Part shown: piece after piece, positions 1-11,473 of the stretch | Numbering within the stretch: position 1 is the first letter of the stretch | How the letters are laid out: each line of letters starts with the position of its first letter | From: Cercophora sp. LCS_1 | Lineage: Eukaryota; Ascomycota; Sordariomycetes; Sordariales; Lasiosphaeriaceae | DNA length: 64,000 nucleotides | NCBI GenBank assembly: GCA_036250225.1 | Contig: JAPZLL010000002.1 | Coordinates: forward strand, 992,001-1,056,000 | Direction of reading: 5' to 3' | Program-made: the position numbers and the translations under genes | The notes under the pieces: generated by a model | What the model was told of the DNA's origin: nothing | The model's database searches: none | The model's input: only the letters and a program-made list of their open reading frames with translations

Positions 1-1256
1 GAGGGGGAATAGGGGACACATTGTTAAAGATGGAATCTATTTTTCTTGTTCATGCCTGTCAGCTTAAGGATTCGTCGTCAGCTTCATCGTTTTGACAGCC
101 TTTGTATTTTTTTCTTCTCGATACACAACCTTGGTGTTGTTTTTTGGGCGGCCTTTCCCCCCCCCCTACCCGGGAAGCGCCCCCCTTTGTTTGGCACAAA
201 TAGACTTGACTTATTTCGCAGTGCTCATCTTTTTTTTTTTCGTACCGTACTTTCTAGCACGTTTCCATCTCGCGGCGCAAACGTGGGTTTGGTGACACGA
301 CAGCCGGCAACGGGGACGTGCTACGCTTCTCGTTTACCTACCTTTTTTTTTTTTTTTTTTTCCCCTCCCTTCTTTGCTAGGTTGTACGGTAGTAGGTACA
401 TTGCGCAACACACGCGACTGCGAGGATCCGCTGCCAGTGGTGCGAGCCGGCCGGCGGCGAGAGAGAGCAACGACCTCATCGCGCTGCCCGCTGCTTGATC
501 CGGTGATGGGGCAGAGCTACGAGCCGGCTAACCTAGCTGCTTGTGCCAACGTGCCTTGGCACACATGGCATGCCGCATGCACGATAGGGTGGATTACGAT
601 AGGTATGCAGAAAAAGGGGGGGGAAACGGAGAGGGTGGTGTCGTTGGCCTGATTGCAAGGCTGACCGAGAATGCGGCACATCGTAGGGCTACATGGGAGG
701 GTGACATGGAAGGGAACGATTCAATTGCGCGTGGCCCTTTGCCTTGCATTTGTGGTGTGTAAGTGTGTGTGCGTGTGGAAAAGGGCGGGGACGGGAGAGT
801 TTTTCGAGAATGCGAGGTACTTTCTTTGGTTGGTTTTTCCTCTACCACTCCGGCAATAGCTTCCCCCCCTTTTTTTCTCAGCCTTGGTGTTCCAGGATCA
901 TCATGGAGGGGGGTGTTTATTTTCTTTGGTGAGGATTTTGGAGTAACAATGCACCCGCCAACGCCCTGCAGCTCCCTCTGCTCGTTTACCAACCGCACAT
1001 GGGCGTACCGAACCCAAATCCGAGACGGGGATAATTCACTTTCACACATCCCGTGGGCCATGACTTTCCCTCTCTCTCTCTCTCTGCCCGCGACCTTGTT
1101 GGTTCCGGCCAACTTGCTCGGTGTGTGTGCATGTGTCACTTTGGGCCGGCGAAAACCTCGGCGGATCACAGCGGACATTTGAAATGGCTGCGTGCATGAT
1201 CTTCCTTCTCTAGGTTACGTTTCCTCCCCCCGTGGCCTGCCGTATCGCGGCCCGTG

Positions 1257-1299
1257 AATTGACGTCGGTCAATGTGTCCCTCTGACCGACGTTCCAATT
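1257..1299. repeat. Interrupted 15-bp inverted repeat (hairpin)
   Basis: A perfect 10-bp arm, acgtcggtca at 1262-1271, is matched by its reverse complement at 1283-1292 across an 11-nt loop. Outside it a second 5-bp arm, aattg at 1257-1261, pairs with caatt at 1295-1299 after a 2-nt bulge. The function is unknown; it could be a dimeric protein-binding site or an RNA hairpin. Confidence 0.6.
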
Positions 1300-3768
1300 T
1301 TCCTTGCAGTCGGTAAGGGCATCCGAGCCGTCACACTCAAGCAAGCTTTTTTGCTTGCCTTGGAGGTTTCCCATTCCCTCCCAGGCATATGGTGTGGATT
1401 CATCGTCATGATAGTGGCGCCTGTTTTTTTTTTTTTCCCCGTTGAAGCTGACGGGAAGGATTGGGCATTCGGGGTTGACTCCGGGCTCCGAGGCTGGCCG
1501 GGCTATTATCGGTTGCCGGAAGCGAGGGAAGCCCTACCTGTGCCCCAGACCAGCCTCAATCGCGCCCAACTGGCGCAAGATATCTGGACGCAAACGCCAG
1601 AGAGGATTGAGCCGGGGACGGAGTGCGGCGGCGGCGGAGCGGGAGTGGGTAGGCGAAACGGGCGTACCCGAACCGATGACGATGCCGTTGCAGGCGCATT
1701 TACCTTTTTCCCTTTTGGCGATGCCGTCATCCGCACTTGCCATTTGTAGCACGAGCCATCTGGTTGGGTGTTTGCCGATGGGAGCTTGCCGATATTATGC
1801 CCTTCTCCTCGCACGGCCGCACCATAGTTACATTTCGCTGTCGCGGTGGGGCAGCAGCGAGTGCGCAGAATTGCACATCAGTTGAGTGCGCATATTGTCG
1901 GAGATACGTAGGCCGTCCCGTCAACATTGGACGTTGGATGCAACCCGCAGGTTGAGGTTCTGAGTGACCCCCATGACCCAGGATCTGGTTGCGCGATCTT
2001 TGGTGGCTGAAAAGTGGACGGGCACTGACAAGCAAGCACCTTCCCGCCAAACACTGGTGGGTGCAGACACCGCAGCCAGTTTCCATCATGTGTCTGGCAG
2101 GAGGCTCCGGGAAGGATCGGCCGCCTTGCCACTGCCCCGAGAGAGAACTCAGTTCCGTTAGAGTGATGACTCTGCTGTTGGGGCGAGGATCAGGGCCCCG
2201 TATGTTGGCCAGCTTGGAGTGACATGGACGGGGACCCTCAGCCCCAGGCCATTGGGGAAACGGGATGAGAAACGTCGATTCGGCGCTTAAGCTTGGGGGC
2301 CATGCATGGCACTCTTGAACTTCGCTGTGTGTCAATGCGAGAAGACCAACACCGTGACGGGCTGCGGGAGCAAGACTTGAATTTGTGGACAAGAAAATAC
2401 GAGTCTCGGGAGCTATGCCAAATTTGTGCGCTCCGCGAGAGGTTCACGCCACGGAAAAAGGTTGACGCCTCAAGTTTCTGCGAGAAAACGGAGATGAGCC
2501 GAAAAATGGACGAGTGTAAACTCTCGTTCGAGTCAGATAGATAAACATCTTCTCAAGACCCAAATTCGAGAGGCGATATCCGAGAGTCAAACTGGGGTCT
2601 TCAAACAACTTCAAAAGGCATTTGATATAGCAGGTGAGGGTTCAAGTGATGTTGTGTACTTCGCACCCCTTTCGCCATCAAACGTCCTTGGTTACATTGA
2701 TGGGGAAGCACAGTGCACCGCACTGGGGTGCGGCTCTGTGATTCACCTCCGCACAAGCGTGGCGGCGGCAAGCAACCCTACCAGACGACACCAAACTTCC
2801 AGGCCCCTGCCTATGCGTTAGACCGGTATTATGCATTGTGCAGCCTGCCGTTCACGCTCCAGAAGTCCCCGAGCCCGGACGGCCTTGACAGACACACGGC
2901 CAGATGCAGCACTATTTGTGACGCGATGCAACGGAATGTTGCTCCCGGTCAGTCCCATGCGTATCCTTTTGCATGTGCTTGTGGCCCGCCCAACTCGTTG
3001 CTCAAGACAGCCCGGGTGATTGCGGGGTTTGTCACTTACATGCATCTAACGGGGCAAACTCAGCAAGGATATGCCAGCACATTCCCGTTGACATGGCCAC
3101 ACCAGCTGCTTCGGTGTAACCATGTCCGTCAGAGTACGAGGGTTTTATGTCCGAAAACAAGCTTGTGTGAGGACCTGAACCGCTGCACAGAGCCATTTGG
3201 AATCCCGACTGCGGTGTTTGGGGTGCCGAGAACTGGACGGCAGGGAGGTGTTTCCCCTTACGGCTCTGCCGCTGTCAGTGGTTCAAACGCGTGGTGGCTT
3301 TACTCCACCGGTTTGGCGCGTTTTTCCCTGCCGTTCAAGCGCGGTTCTGTATGCGGAAGCCCCAATCGGGGTCACGTTCGCTACCCCACAGGACCAGAGC
3401 GGCTCCCGGACACGCGACCGAATCGCACGTCGACCAGGTCCTTGCATCGGAAGCGTCCATCGACCGCCCCGTCTTTTGAACCAGCTCTGGGAGGGCATGC
3501 AGTCAAGTCTCGACGTGCCCTCTTGGCGTACTTTCAGTCAGGCACACATGAGGGTCGTCCAACAAGCCGGCGGACGGAAACGGGAGCAAGGGGTCATAAC
3601 CAAGGTCGGAGGTTCTGCGGCATGCTTCATAAAAGTACCAAGACGAGCTCTCTCGAAACATCAAAAAGAGACCGCTAATAACCAATAAAACACCGTTCGG
3701 CTAATAAAGAGTGAATAAACGTGTCCCGGGAAATCCATCCTCTCACGTTCCAGGCAGACACTGACAAC

Positions 3769-3836
3769 TCATCTCACATGTCCATGATCTCGGTTGTATT
3801 TCAGCGCTGCAGCTGTGTTGGTGTTGTTTCCTGTGG
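3769..3836 (+). repeat. 68-bp direct repeat, copy 1
   Basis: This 68-bp segment recurs at 3927-3994 with six mismatches. Copy 1 is followed after five bases by a 75-nt poly-G run, copy 2 after six bases by a 23-nt poly-C run. The pair flanks the Ns, so this may be one locus represented twice at a badly closed gap rather than a real duplication. Confidence 0.8.
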
Positions 3837-3841
3837 AGACT

Positions 3842-3918
<77 letters not shown>

Positions 3919-3926
3919 GNNNNNNN
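3842..3926. other. Assembly gap: poly-G run plus seven Ns
   Basis: G is uninterrupted from 3842 to 3916, then acg, then seven Ns at 3920-3926. A homopolymer of this length beside Ns is more likely a sequencing or gap-filling artefact than genomic sequence. Nothing can be read through it. Confidence 0.85.
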
Positions 3927-3994
3927 TCATCTCAAATGTCCATGTTCTGGGTTGTTTTTCGGGGCTGCAGCTGTGTTGGTGTTGTTTCCTGTGG
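3927..3994 (+). repeat. 68-bp direct repeat, copy 2
   Basis: Partner of 3769-3836, on the far side of the Ns. It is followed by a run of 23 C at 4001-4023. Confidence 0.8.
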
Positions 3995-4290
3995 TTAATG
4001 CCCCCCCCCCCCCCCCCCCCCCCAAGCAAGTCAGCCCCAAGCACCAGGCTAAAATACAAATCTACCTTGAATCACAAAGGCGTCAACGTCATCCCCTGCA
4101 GAAAAAAAAAAAAACCACTGCGGGGAACCTAGCATCGCCATTCAGCTCAGCTCCCGCCCCTCAAATGGTTCGTATCCAAGATCCAACAACTAACTGCATC
4201 GGTCCTATTCTCCGCCAAGCATACCCGTTCATTTCCCCCATTCCACAATCCAGAAAAACCTAAAGGCCTTCAATCGCGACTCATCCCCCG

Positions 4291-4306
4291 CTTGCTTGCT
4301 TGCTTG
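4291..4306. repeat. CTTG microsatellite
   Basis: Four tandem CTTG units. Confidence 0.8.
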
Positions 4307-4435
4307 CGGTCAGATCCGCGCCAATTTAGCGGGAGGCAGTGTGAAGCGACAGCCGCGGGCCGCCTTGGATGCGGCCATGGTGCGTGTGCGTCCATTCTCG
4401 CGGCATGGCTCAGTCTCCTGATTTCGGACTCATCA

Positions 4436-4455
4436 TTGCTTGCTTGCTTGCTTGC
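4436..4455. repeat. TTGC microsatellite
   Basis: Five tandem TTGC units, the same tetranucleotide family as the CTTG tract 130 bp away. Confidence 0.8.
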
Positions 4456-5288
4456 TCCCTCGGTGGCCACCCCTTTTCCACCCGAGTCGCAAACGGGCAA
4501 ATACCAAGCGGCCTACCGTTTTGGCCAGGACGCCGGCCAAGCCACAACGATCGTTCACCGATGACGGCATCCAGGGACGGGAAATATCAACGTTGCTACC
4601 TCACCCAACAACAGGATCGAATTACGTTGATTGTCTGCCCTCTCTGCGTCAGGCCCCTTTCCACAGCAGCTCATTCGTCGCAGGGTCGTGGCCTTTGGGT
4701 CGTTGGTTCTCTGTCCTCTACTCACAGCCCACACTGCACATCGCCAATGTCACAGATAGCCGCGTCATGACAGCGCTCTCTCTGGACGCGCCGCCCGACT
4801 ACACTCGGCTCACTCGTACCCATGGTTTGGTTTATCATTTCTCAATTGTTTTGGTTCTATGGACCACGACCGAGATCTACCGAGGCTGCTGGTGCTCCCG
4901 TATCGACGCTAATGTACAAATCATTACACAATCACCGTTTCGCCTCCTTTTCTTACCCCAAATATGTCCCTAAACCCTGCTGAATAGTTTGCCCGTGACC
5001 AATCTTGGTGGCTCTCGCTTGCTGATTCGTGTCTAAGGGTCTGAAATGCACCTGGTTTTCACACCGGAAAAGCTTCTATGCGCTCCCACTGTCCCAGTCT
5101 CGCACGTAAATTCCGAAAGAAAACGGTAAAAGACATCTCCCCTTGGCCCGTCCCCACGCCACATGTTGCAGCGAGTCCACCTAGATGTCAAGATGAAGGA
5201 AATTAATCGTTCGTGGGAGATGTGGGAGAGCTGGGGCAGTTGGTTAGCGTCTACGGTCTCTGGCTCCTCGGTAGCGTTCAAGGACTCA

Positions 5289-8200
5289 CTATTGGTCACC
5301 ACTTCCCCCCATCGCGCCTCGGCCTGGAGTCCTCGGCGAAAATGAAGGAGAAGTTGGCGAATACCCAGGGCTAGTCGGTGACTGCTGCTGACCTGGGGAT
5401 CGCTGGAAGGTGGGACTCGTAGGAGAGTACGCCTCCGGGGATGTCGGGGACCACGTCGGTGATGCCGGGGAGTATGACGGCGAGGTCGGCCGGAAGGCGG
5501 GCGAAGCCGGGCTGTAGCTTGGGCTGGTGGGTGAATACGAAGGCGACGTAGGCGAGTTGAACTGCGCCGGTGACGTAGGCGAATAGTGCCTGGCCGCCGA
5601 GGGCGAGGCAGGCGAGTAGCTTGGCGACGTCGGGCTGTAATTGGGGCTTGTCGGGCTGCCAGGCCTGAGCATTGGCGACGTCGGGGAAAACGAAGGCGAC
5701 GATGGGCTGAACTGGGGGCTCGAGGCATAGCGACCGCCGGCATCGAGCAGAGGTGATGTCGGAGAATATCCGGCGGCGGGTGAAGAGGGAGAGTAGCCTC
5801 CATAGCTGAAGGGCGACGTAGGCGAGGTCGTGAACGGGCTGGTCGCGGCGCGTGGACTCGTCGCCGAGTAGAGGCTTGCATTGGACGAACCGAAACCGCC
5901 ACCGTATTCTGTGGCAAAGCCGCTCGGGCTATCAGAACCCGCGCTTTGAATGGGCGAGAAGTTGCCCATGGTAGGAGAATAGCTTCCAAGAATACCGCTA
6001 TCTGCCATTGGTGAGCCGGTGTCGTAGGGGGTGGCAGCGCCCTCAAGCTGGGTTCCCTTGATGGTCATCCCTGGCATGAGACCCATGCGGGAATTGTCCG
6101 AAATGACGGTCTCGAGCATCTTAGGGTCGAGAAGAACGTCGAAATGACCGGTGCCCATAGGAGCCATCTGGCCCAGCATGACATTCTCAGAGATGCCACG
6201 GCAGTCATCAAGCTCACCGACGGCGGCTGCCTCGAGAAGGATCTCCACAGTTTCCTCAAAAGAGCAACGCATGAGAGCGCCAGTATCCGCGCGGTTGATG
6301 CCGTGTCGAGTCACGGCAGCGATGCTGCCCCTGTAGGTCATCACGTCGACTAGGAGAGCTAAGTGGCGGTGGTTGACGTAGGAGCCGTCGAACGCAAGCA
6401 CGTCGGTCAACTCTCTCATGAGGGCGGACCGAGCGGCTTCGATACCAAAGACATCCACTATCTGCCACAAATTGTTGGTATAGGTCCGCTTGACATCCAC
6501 ACCTTCAATTGTCAAGACCTCGCGGAGGGCAGTTCCCTGCGTATCGAGGAACCACTCCTGGGTGAGAGGATTGTCGCTCTTCTTAGTCAGCTCCCCATCC
6601 TCAGTCTCGATCAGCTTGTTGCCCTTGTTCAGGAAAGCCTTTTCAATGGTGCTCTTGCCGCCAATGCCACGAAGCGTGCAGCTCTCAAGAAGGTGCTCCT
6701 CAAGGCGCTTCAACATGACATCATCTTCAATGATGGCATTGCCGTCGTCATCCTTATCATCGTCTTGGTGGATGCAACGAACACGGACCACCATATCCTC
6801 GGCGTTGTTGTCGCTGAATACAACGGCAACATCCTTCTTGTACGTCTCTTTGATGGCATGGGCAACGTCCTCGACACGGAGACCCTTGTCGAGCATCTTT
6901 TGGCGATCCAAGGTGATTCTCAAAAGCCAGCGCGACTGCCTATCGATCGATGCTTGATCCGTCGAGTCTGGGATCAGGAAGTAGGACTCGACCATATCGT
7001 AGTCCTCTGGTATGTTGGTCGTCATGACGTCTGGGTCGTAGTAGATCTCCGTAACGGCAGTAACGGAACGGAGATTGGTGTGCTCGACTGCGTTTCGCAG
7101 TTTCTTGGCCTCCTCTTGGGTGGCGTTCTTGGAATCGAGGTAAACAACCATGGATGGCGTCTTGATAAATTCTGCGACATTGAGAATTTCCTTAAGACGG
7201 GGCACACCAAGAGTGACGTTCTTGGAGGAAACACCAGCGAAATGGAACGTGTTCAACGTCATCTGTGTCGCAGGCTCACCAATAGACTGGGCGGCCAACA
7301 CACCAACCATCTCTCCGGGATTGACTGCAGCCTTGCACCAACGGTTCTCCACCTCGCCGAGAACATGCTCAAAACCAAGCTTGTTCAGCTTCTGTTTCAC
7401 CGCAAGACGTTTGAAGGCCAAGCGCGAGCGGAGCTGGGCCTTGAAGAAGATCGTAGCATTGTAGTCGGCCTCCTTTGAAAGAATGTCACTGCCACGCACC
7501 GCGATCAGACGTTCAAGGAGTGCTTCGACAGCAGGGATAACATCGCGGGGTGTCAAGTCGCTTCGCTGGCCTTCATCAACCTTGAAAAGCTTCTTAGCAC
7601 TTTCAATGATGCGAATGACGTTGAGAGGCAACTGCATCATGCTATCACCCTTGTTGCGAATGTTGAGGGTCCGGATCAATTTGCGGTCGGCGACCAGCTG
7701 CTCGTACTCACGATCGAGGAGCCCTTGGGTAGTTGGGTCACTAATCATCTCCCTGCCGTACTCCAGTTTCGCAAGATCGTCGGCTGAGCGGGCCTCGTCC
7801 ATGACATCGAGGCGGAAGAGGTCGTCAAACTCTGGGTTGGACATGCTGATGTAACCGACGTTCTGGTTTTCGATTGCGATACCGTCCAGGCCATCTTCAC
7901 CGTAGACAAACTGAATAATATCACCGAGCGAATTGCGCACAGTACCGTCGTACTGAGCCTCGGCATCTTCGAGAGCCTTGACCAGACGACGTTGGATATA
8001 TCCGGTTTCGGCAGTCTTGACAGCGGTATCGATCAAACCCTCTCTACCAGCCATGGCGTGGAAGAAAAACTCAGAGGGCGTCAGACCACGCAGGTATGAG
8101 TTCTCAACGAAGCCACGGGCCTCTGGAGAATAATCATCCTTTGTGAAGTGGGGAAGCGTTCGGTATTTGAATCCGAAAGGAATACGCTTACCCTCGACGA

Positions 8201-10600
8201 TCTGCTGGCCCACCAACGCAGTCATCTGGGAAATGTTGATGGTCGTACCCTTGGACCCGGATAGGGCCATGGTGACAGCGTTGTTGATGTCTTTCAAACT
8301 CTTCTCTGTGGCCGAACCAGCATTGTCGCGAGCCGTATTCAGGGCTTTCGAGACCTTGTTTTCGAACGTTTCTCGGATATTCATGCCAGGGAGAGCCTCG
8401 AGTTCGTTGTCGGTAGCCATTTGCGTGAGACGGCGAACCTCATCCTTTTCTTTCCCAATGCAATCTTGAACCTTCTTGATAGTCTCAATATCGGGGATTG
8501 TGTCGCCGATACCGATGCTATGCCCGTTGTGGAGGAGCCAGTAGTTGATGACTCGCTGACAGCCATTGAGAAAGTCCATGGCACCATGAGGTCCTATCTC
8601 ATTGTAGCAAAGGTGAATAATACCTCCACCAGCCGCGCCGACGATCTTCTTCGTCAACAGACCGTACATGAGTTCTCCTTGTTGAATCAGGACGCCCTGG
8701 TCCTTGAGAGGGTTTCCTTCGGGCGCACCACTAACGTTCAAGTTGATGATCTTAGGAATGATCATGCTGACAACTTGCTTTCCGGTCCATCTCGGCCGTG
8801 GCTTGTAGATGGCCGGACGGGGAATGATTCCGTCCCACTCAGGCACCCAGAGCATGATGTTCATCATCTCTTCCTTGGTAATGAAGACGTCGCGTCGGCA
8901 CATCTTGTAGACACCAGCAAGTGTGTCCTGGACGATACCCATCAAAGGTCCATTACGCTGGGGAGAGACGATGTTCAGAGGAACCATGCACAGCTCTTTG
9001 ACCTCCGCACGAGTCTCCTCCGTCTGTGGAACGTGAAGGTTCATTTCGTCGCCGTCGAAATCGGCGTTGTAAGGAGATGTGACCGAAAGGTTCAAGCGGA
9101 AAGTGGAATAGGGCATGACCCGAACACGATGACCCATCATAGACTCTTTGTGCAGAGATGGCTGACGGTTGAAGATGATGTAATCGCCATCGATTAGGTG
9201 ACGCTCAACCTTCCAACCGTACTCTAGCTGGATGGCGCCGGCTCGTCGATGATGGCGGAGATCGATGCGAGTGCCGTCGGCTCGAATGACATATTTGGCG
9301 CCTGGGTGCTCGTTTGGCCCATTCTGCACGTACTGGGTGAGTTTGCCGATGTTGTAAGGCGTGACCGTTTCTGGATACGTCAAAGTACGTGCAATGCTGC
9401 GAGGCACACCAACTTCGTCAAGCGAGATGTTTGCATCACCAGTGATGACGGTACGGGCAGAGAAATCGACGCGTTTGCCCATCAAATTGCCACGGAGTCG
9501 CCCCTCTTTACCCTTGAGACGAGCCCGAATCGCCTTGACGGGTCGCCCACTCTTTTGCAACGCCTGCGGCTGACCTGCAATGTCGTTATCCATATACGTC
9601 GCGACGTGATATTGAAGAAGGTTCTCAAAATCGGTAATAATGTGATTAGGAGATCCCTCCGCAATTGCCTGACGAACATTTCCATTGGCGCGAATGATGT
9701 CGCCAAGCTTGTAGGTCAAATCGTCTTCGTTCCGCATCCCGGTGCCAGTGCCGTCCATCGAAATACTGGGGCGCACCGGCGGGGGAGGAACAGGGAGAAC
9801 AGTGATAATCATCCACTCTGGACGAGCTTGGGTGATGTTGATGCCAATATCAATCATGTCCTCCTCTGTCATACGGCGAAAGACGCCAAGGGCCATCTCG
9901 GGTGTGATGACCTTCTTCTCCTTAGTCTTGACACCATCCTCGTCCTTCGTCTCGACTTGGGCCCATAGGGTAAGAGCCTGCTGTCGGACTGTCGGATGCT
10001 CGTTGCCACACCCACCGTGGTTGTGCGGAGCCTGCTTGTCGCCGCTGGAGTCGAATTCGGAGTCATCGCCTTTCTTCGGAGGCTCGTTCTCGCAGCGCTT
10101 CTTGCCCTTGCAAACTTCGTGAACTCTTGCAAACCGGACTTTCGGATCTCGGATCTTCATGGCAGCCAGGAAAGCGGGTTCAGACTAGGTCGGCAAGTTA
10201 GCATCAACTGGTCAAACTATCCAAGAGGATAGACTGCACGAACTCTATCGGCTAAGACCTTGCTACAGTTGTGGCACACGATCTCCAAAAGTTTCTTGAC
10301 GCGCTTGATGAATCCTGGATGGAAGACTGGTTTGGCGAGCTCAATGTGACCGAAATGACCGGGACATTCGGACATGTTCTCGGTGCAGGTCTTGCACTTG
10401 AATTGCCGATCAACAGATCCAAGAAGAGGATCGTTGAGACCGCCATCGCGCGGCTTCGTTCTTGTCTCATCCATGGTCTCAGGATAGACGATATGAGCCA
10501 CGCTCATCGCTTTGGTCTCCTCAGGTGACAAGAGCCCGAATTGGATCTCCCTCACCGTTTGGAGAGGAGCCGTGGAAGGCGTGAAGTAGAGGTTCGCCAT
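5289..10600 (-). CDS. RPB1: RNA polymerase II largest subunit
   Basis: Catalytic subunit of nuclear RNA polymerase II. Two exons, 10600-10244 and 10184-5289, with a 59-nt intron (gttcgt donor, branch gctaac, ctag acceptor), give 1750 aa. The N-terminal zinc-binding region shows CKTC...CPGHFGH; the catalytic metal motif NADFDGDEMNLH lies near residues 492-503; the bridge-helix and trigger-loop region (ATQMTLNTFHFAG) is intact. The spliced junction restores a conserved ADRSEPAFLAAMKIRDP sequence, which supports the intron. The C-terminal domain is short and irregular, with about ten Y-S-P-x-S-P units, several FSP variants and linkers, ending in a Gly-rich tail rather than a repeat. A small 3' intron that would change the last residues cannot be excluded. 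Confidence 0.97.
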
Positions 10601-11473
10601 TTTGACTGTTGAAATTCGCCACGAGTAGCGAGTCTAAATGGAGGAAGGTGTGTTTCGCGATGTGGGAGATCGCATCAAGTGAGCGACGTGACGAATTGCT
10701 GTCGCGGTGAGAAATTGGTGGAGAAAGAGTGTCGCGACCGGTCGCGCGCGCACGCGCAAAAGTTGTTTGTCGACGAAAGAAAAATCGAAGGAAAACAATA
10801 TTATCGATTAGGAAAGCGCGAAAATGCAGATGCAGCGACCGTCCTTCGTGATGGATTCGAAGTTTTTTTGATGGGCTTCCCTCCGCTCGTCCCAGGCCAG
10901 CGGCCCCCGAAAGGAGCGATCCGTCAAGACTTTGCCACCTCCAGCGTCGCGATATTACCAAATCGTGAAATTCGTGTAATCGCGTTCGTTACGATCGATA
11001 TCCTGGTCAAGGAAGCGCGGGCGACCAGAATCCGGGGTTTCTGACGCGCGTGGTCGTTCTTCGCGAAGTTGGTGTTCGGGGATGGTTTGGAAGGCGCAGA
11101 GATGGGGCCGACGGGGGTTTGAAAACTTCTGTCAAAGGAGCGGCGCTGCCCAGCTGTGCTGCAGGCGGACCCACTTTAGAGCAGCCAATAACAAAAACGG
11201 AAGAGACGCGACAAAGGAGTGACTTGTCAGCCACCGAGCGCTGCCTCTTTCCCTGTGGCAAAACGACGCGCAAAGAGTAGTTTGAAGTACCAGTTGCACA
11301 ACGCCAGTGAGTCAATCCAACGACATCAGCCTCGTGTCCTGCCCACTTCGCCGCAACGCTCTCCATTCACTCCATGCATTCACTCTGACATGCGACTTGC
11401 TAGAAAGCCTTCAATTCAGAAAGTTTTGCATCTTATCTCGCTATAGGGGTTCTATTGACTGTGTGGGTATCTT
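10601..11473. promoter_or_regulatory. RPB1 upstream region
   Basis: The 873 bp between the RPB1 start and the SWD1 stop, both genes on the minus strand, should hold the RPB1 promoter and the SWD1 3' UTR. A purine/pyrimidine-alternating GC block lies at about 10742-10757. I see no clear TATA box or known operator. Confidence 0.4.

Larger units (their letters stand above)
1..5288. other. Unassigned region downstream of RPB1, no supported gene
   Basis: About 5.3 kb with no reading frame I can tie to a protein family. Open frames exist on both strands, the longest running from 2713 to 3678 on the plus strand, but they begin at non-ATG codons or have Arg/Pro/Ser-rich composition expected of chance frames in GC-rich DNA. 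The first 1.4 kb is rich in T and C/T tracts (a 19-nt T run at 343-361, a CT run at 1071-1085). The stretch also holds a hairpin near 1257-1299, an assembly gap around 3842-3926 and two short microsatellites, listed separately. It may contain RPB1 3' UTR next to 5288 and the flank of a gene outside the window. Confidence 0.6.

Noticed and set aside
2713..3678. 321-codon open frame on the plus strand
   Set aside because: It begins with GTG, has chance-like composition (Arg, Pro, Ser, Thr rich), shows no domain, and overlaps open frames on the other strand.
6363..7478. 371-codon plus-strand frame inside RPB1
   Set aside because: It is the antisense shadow of a highly constrained coding sequence.
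8421..9968. Two long plus-strand frames (258 and 239 codons) inside RPB1
   Set aside because: Antisense shadows of RPB1 with no domain content.
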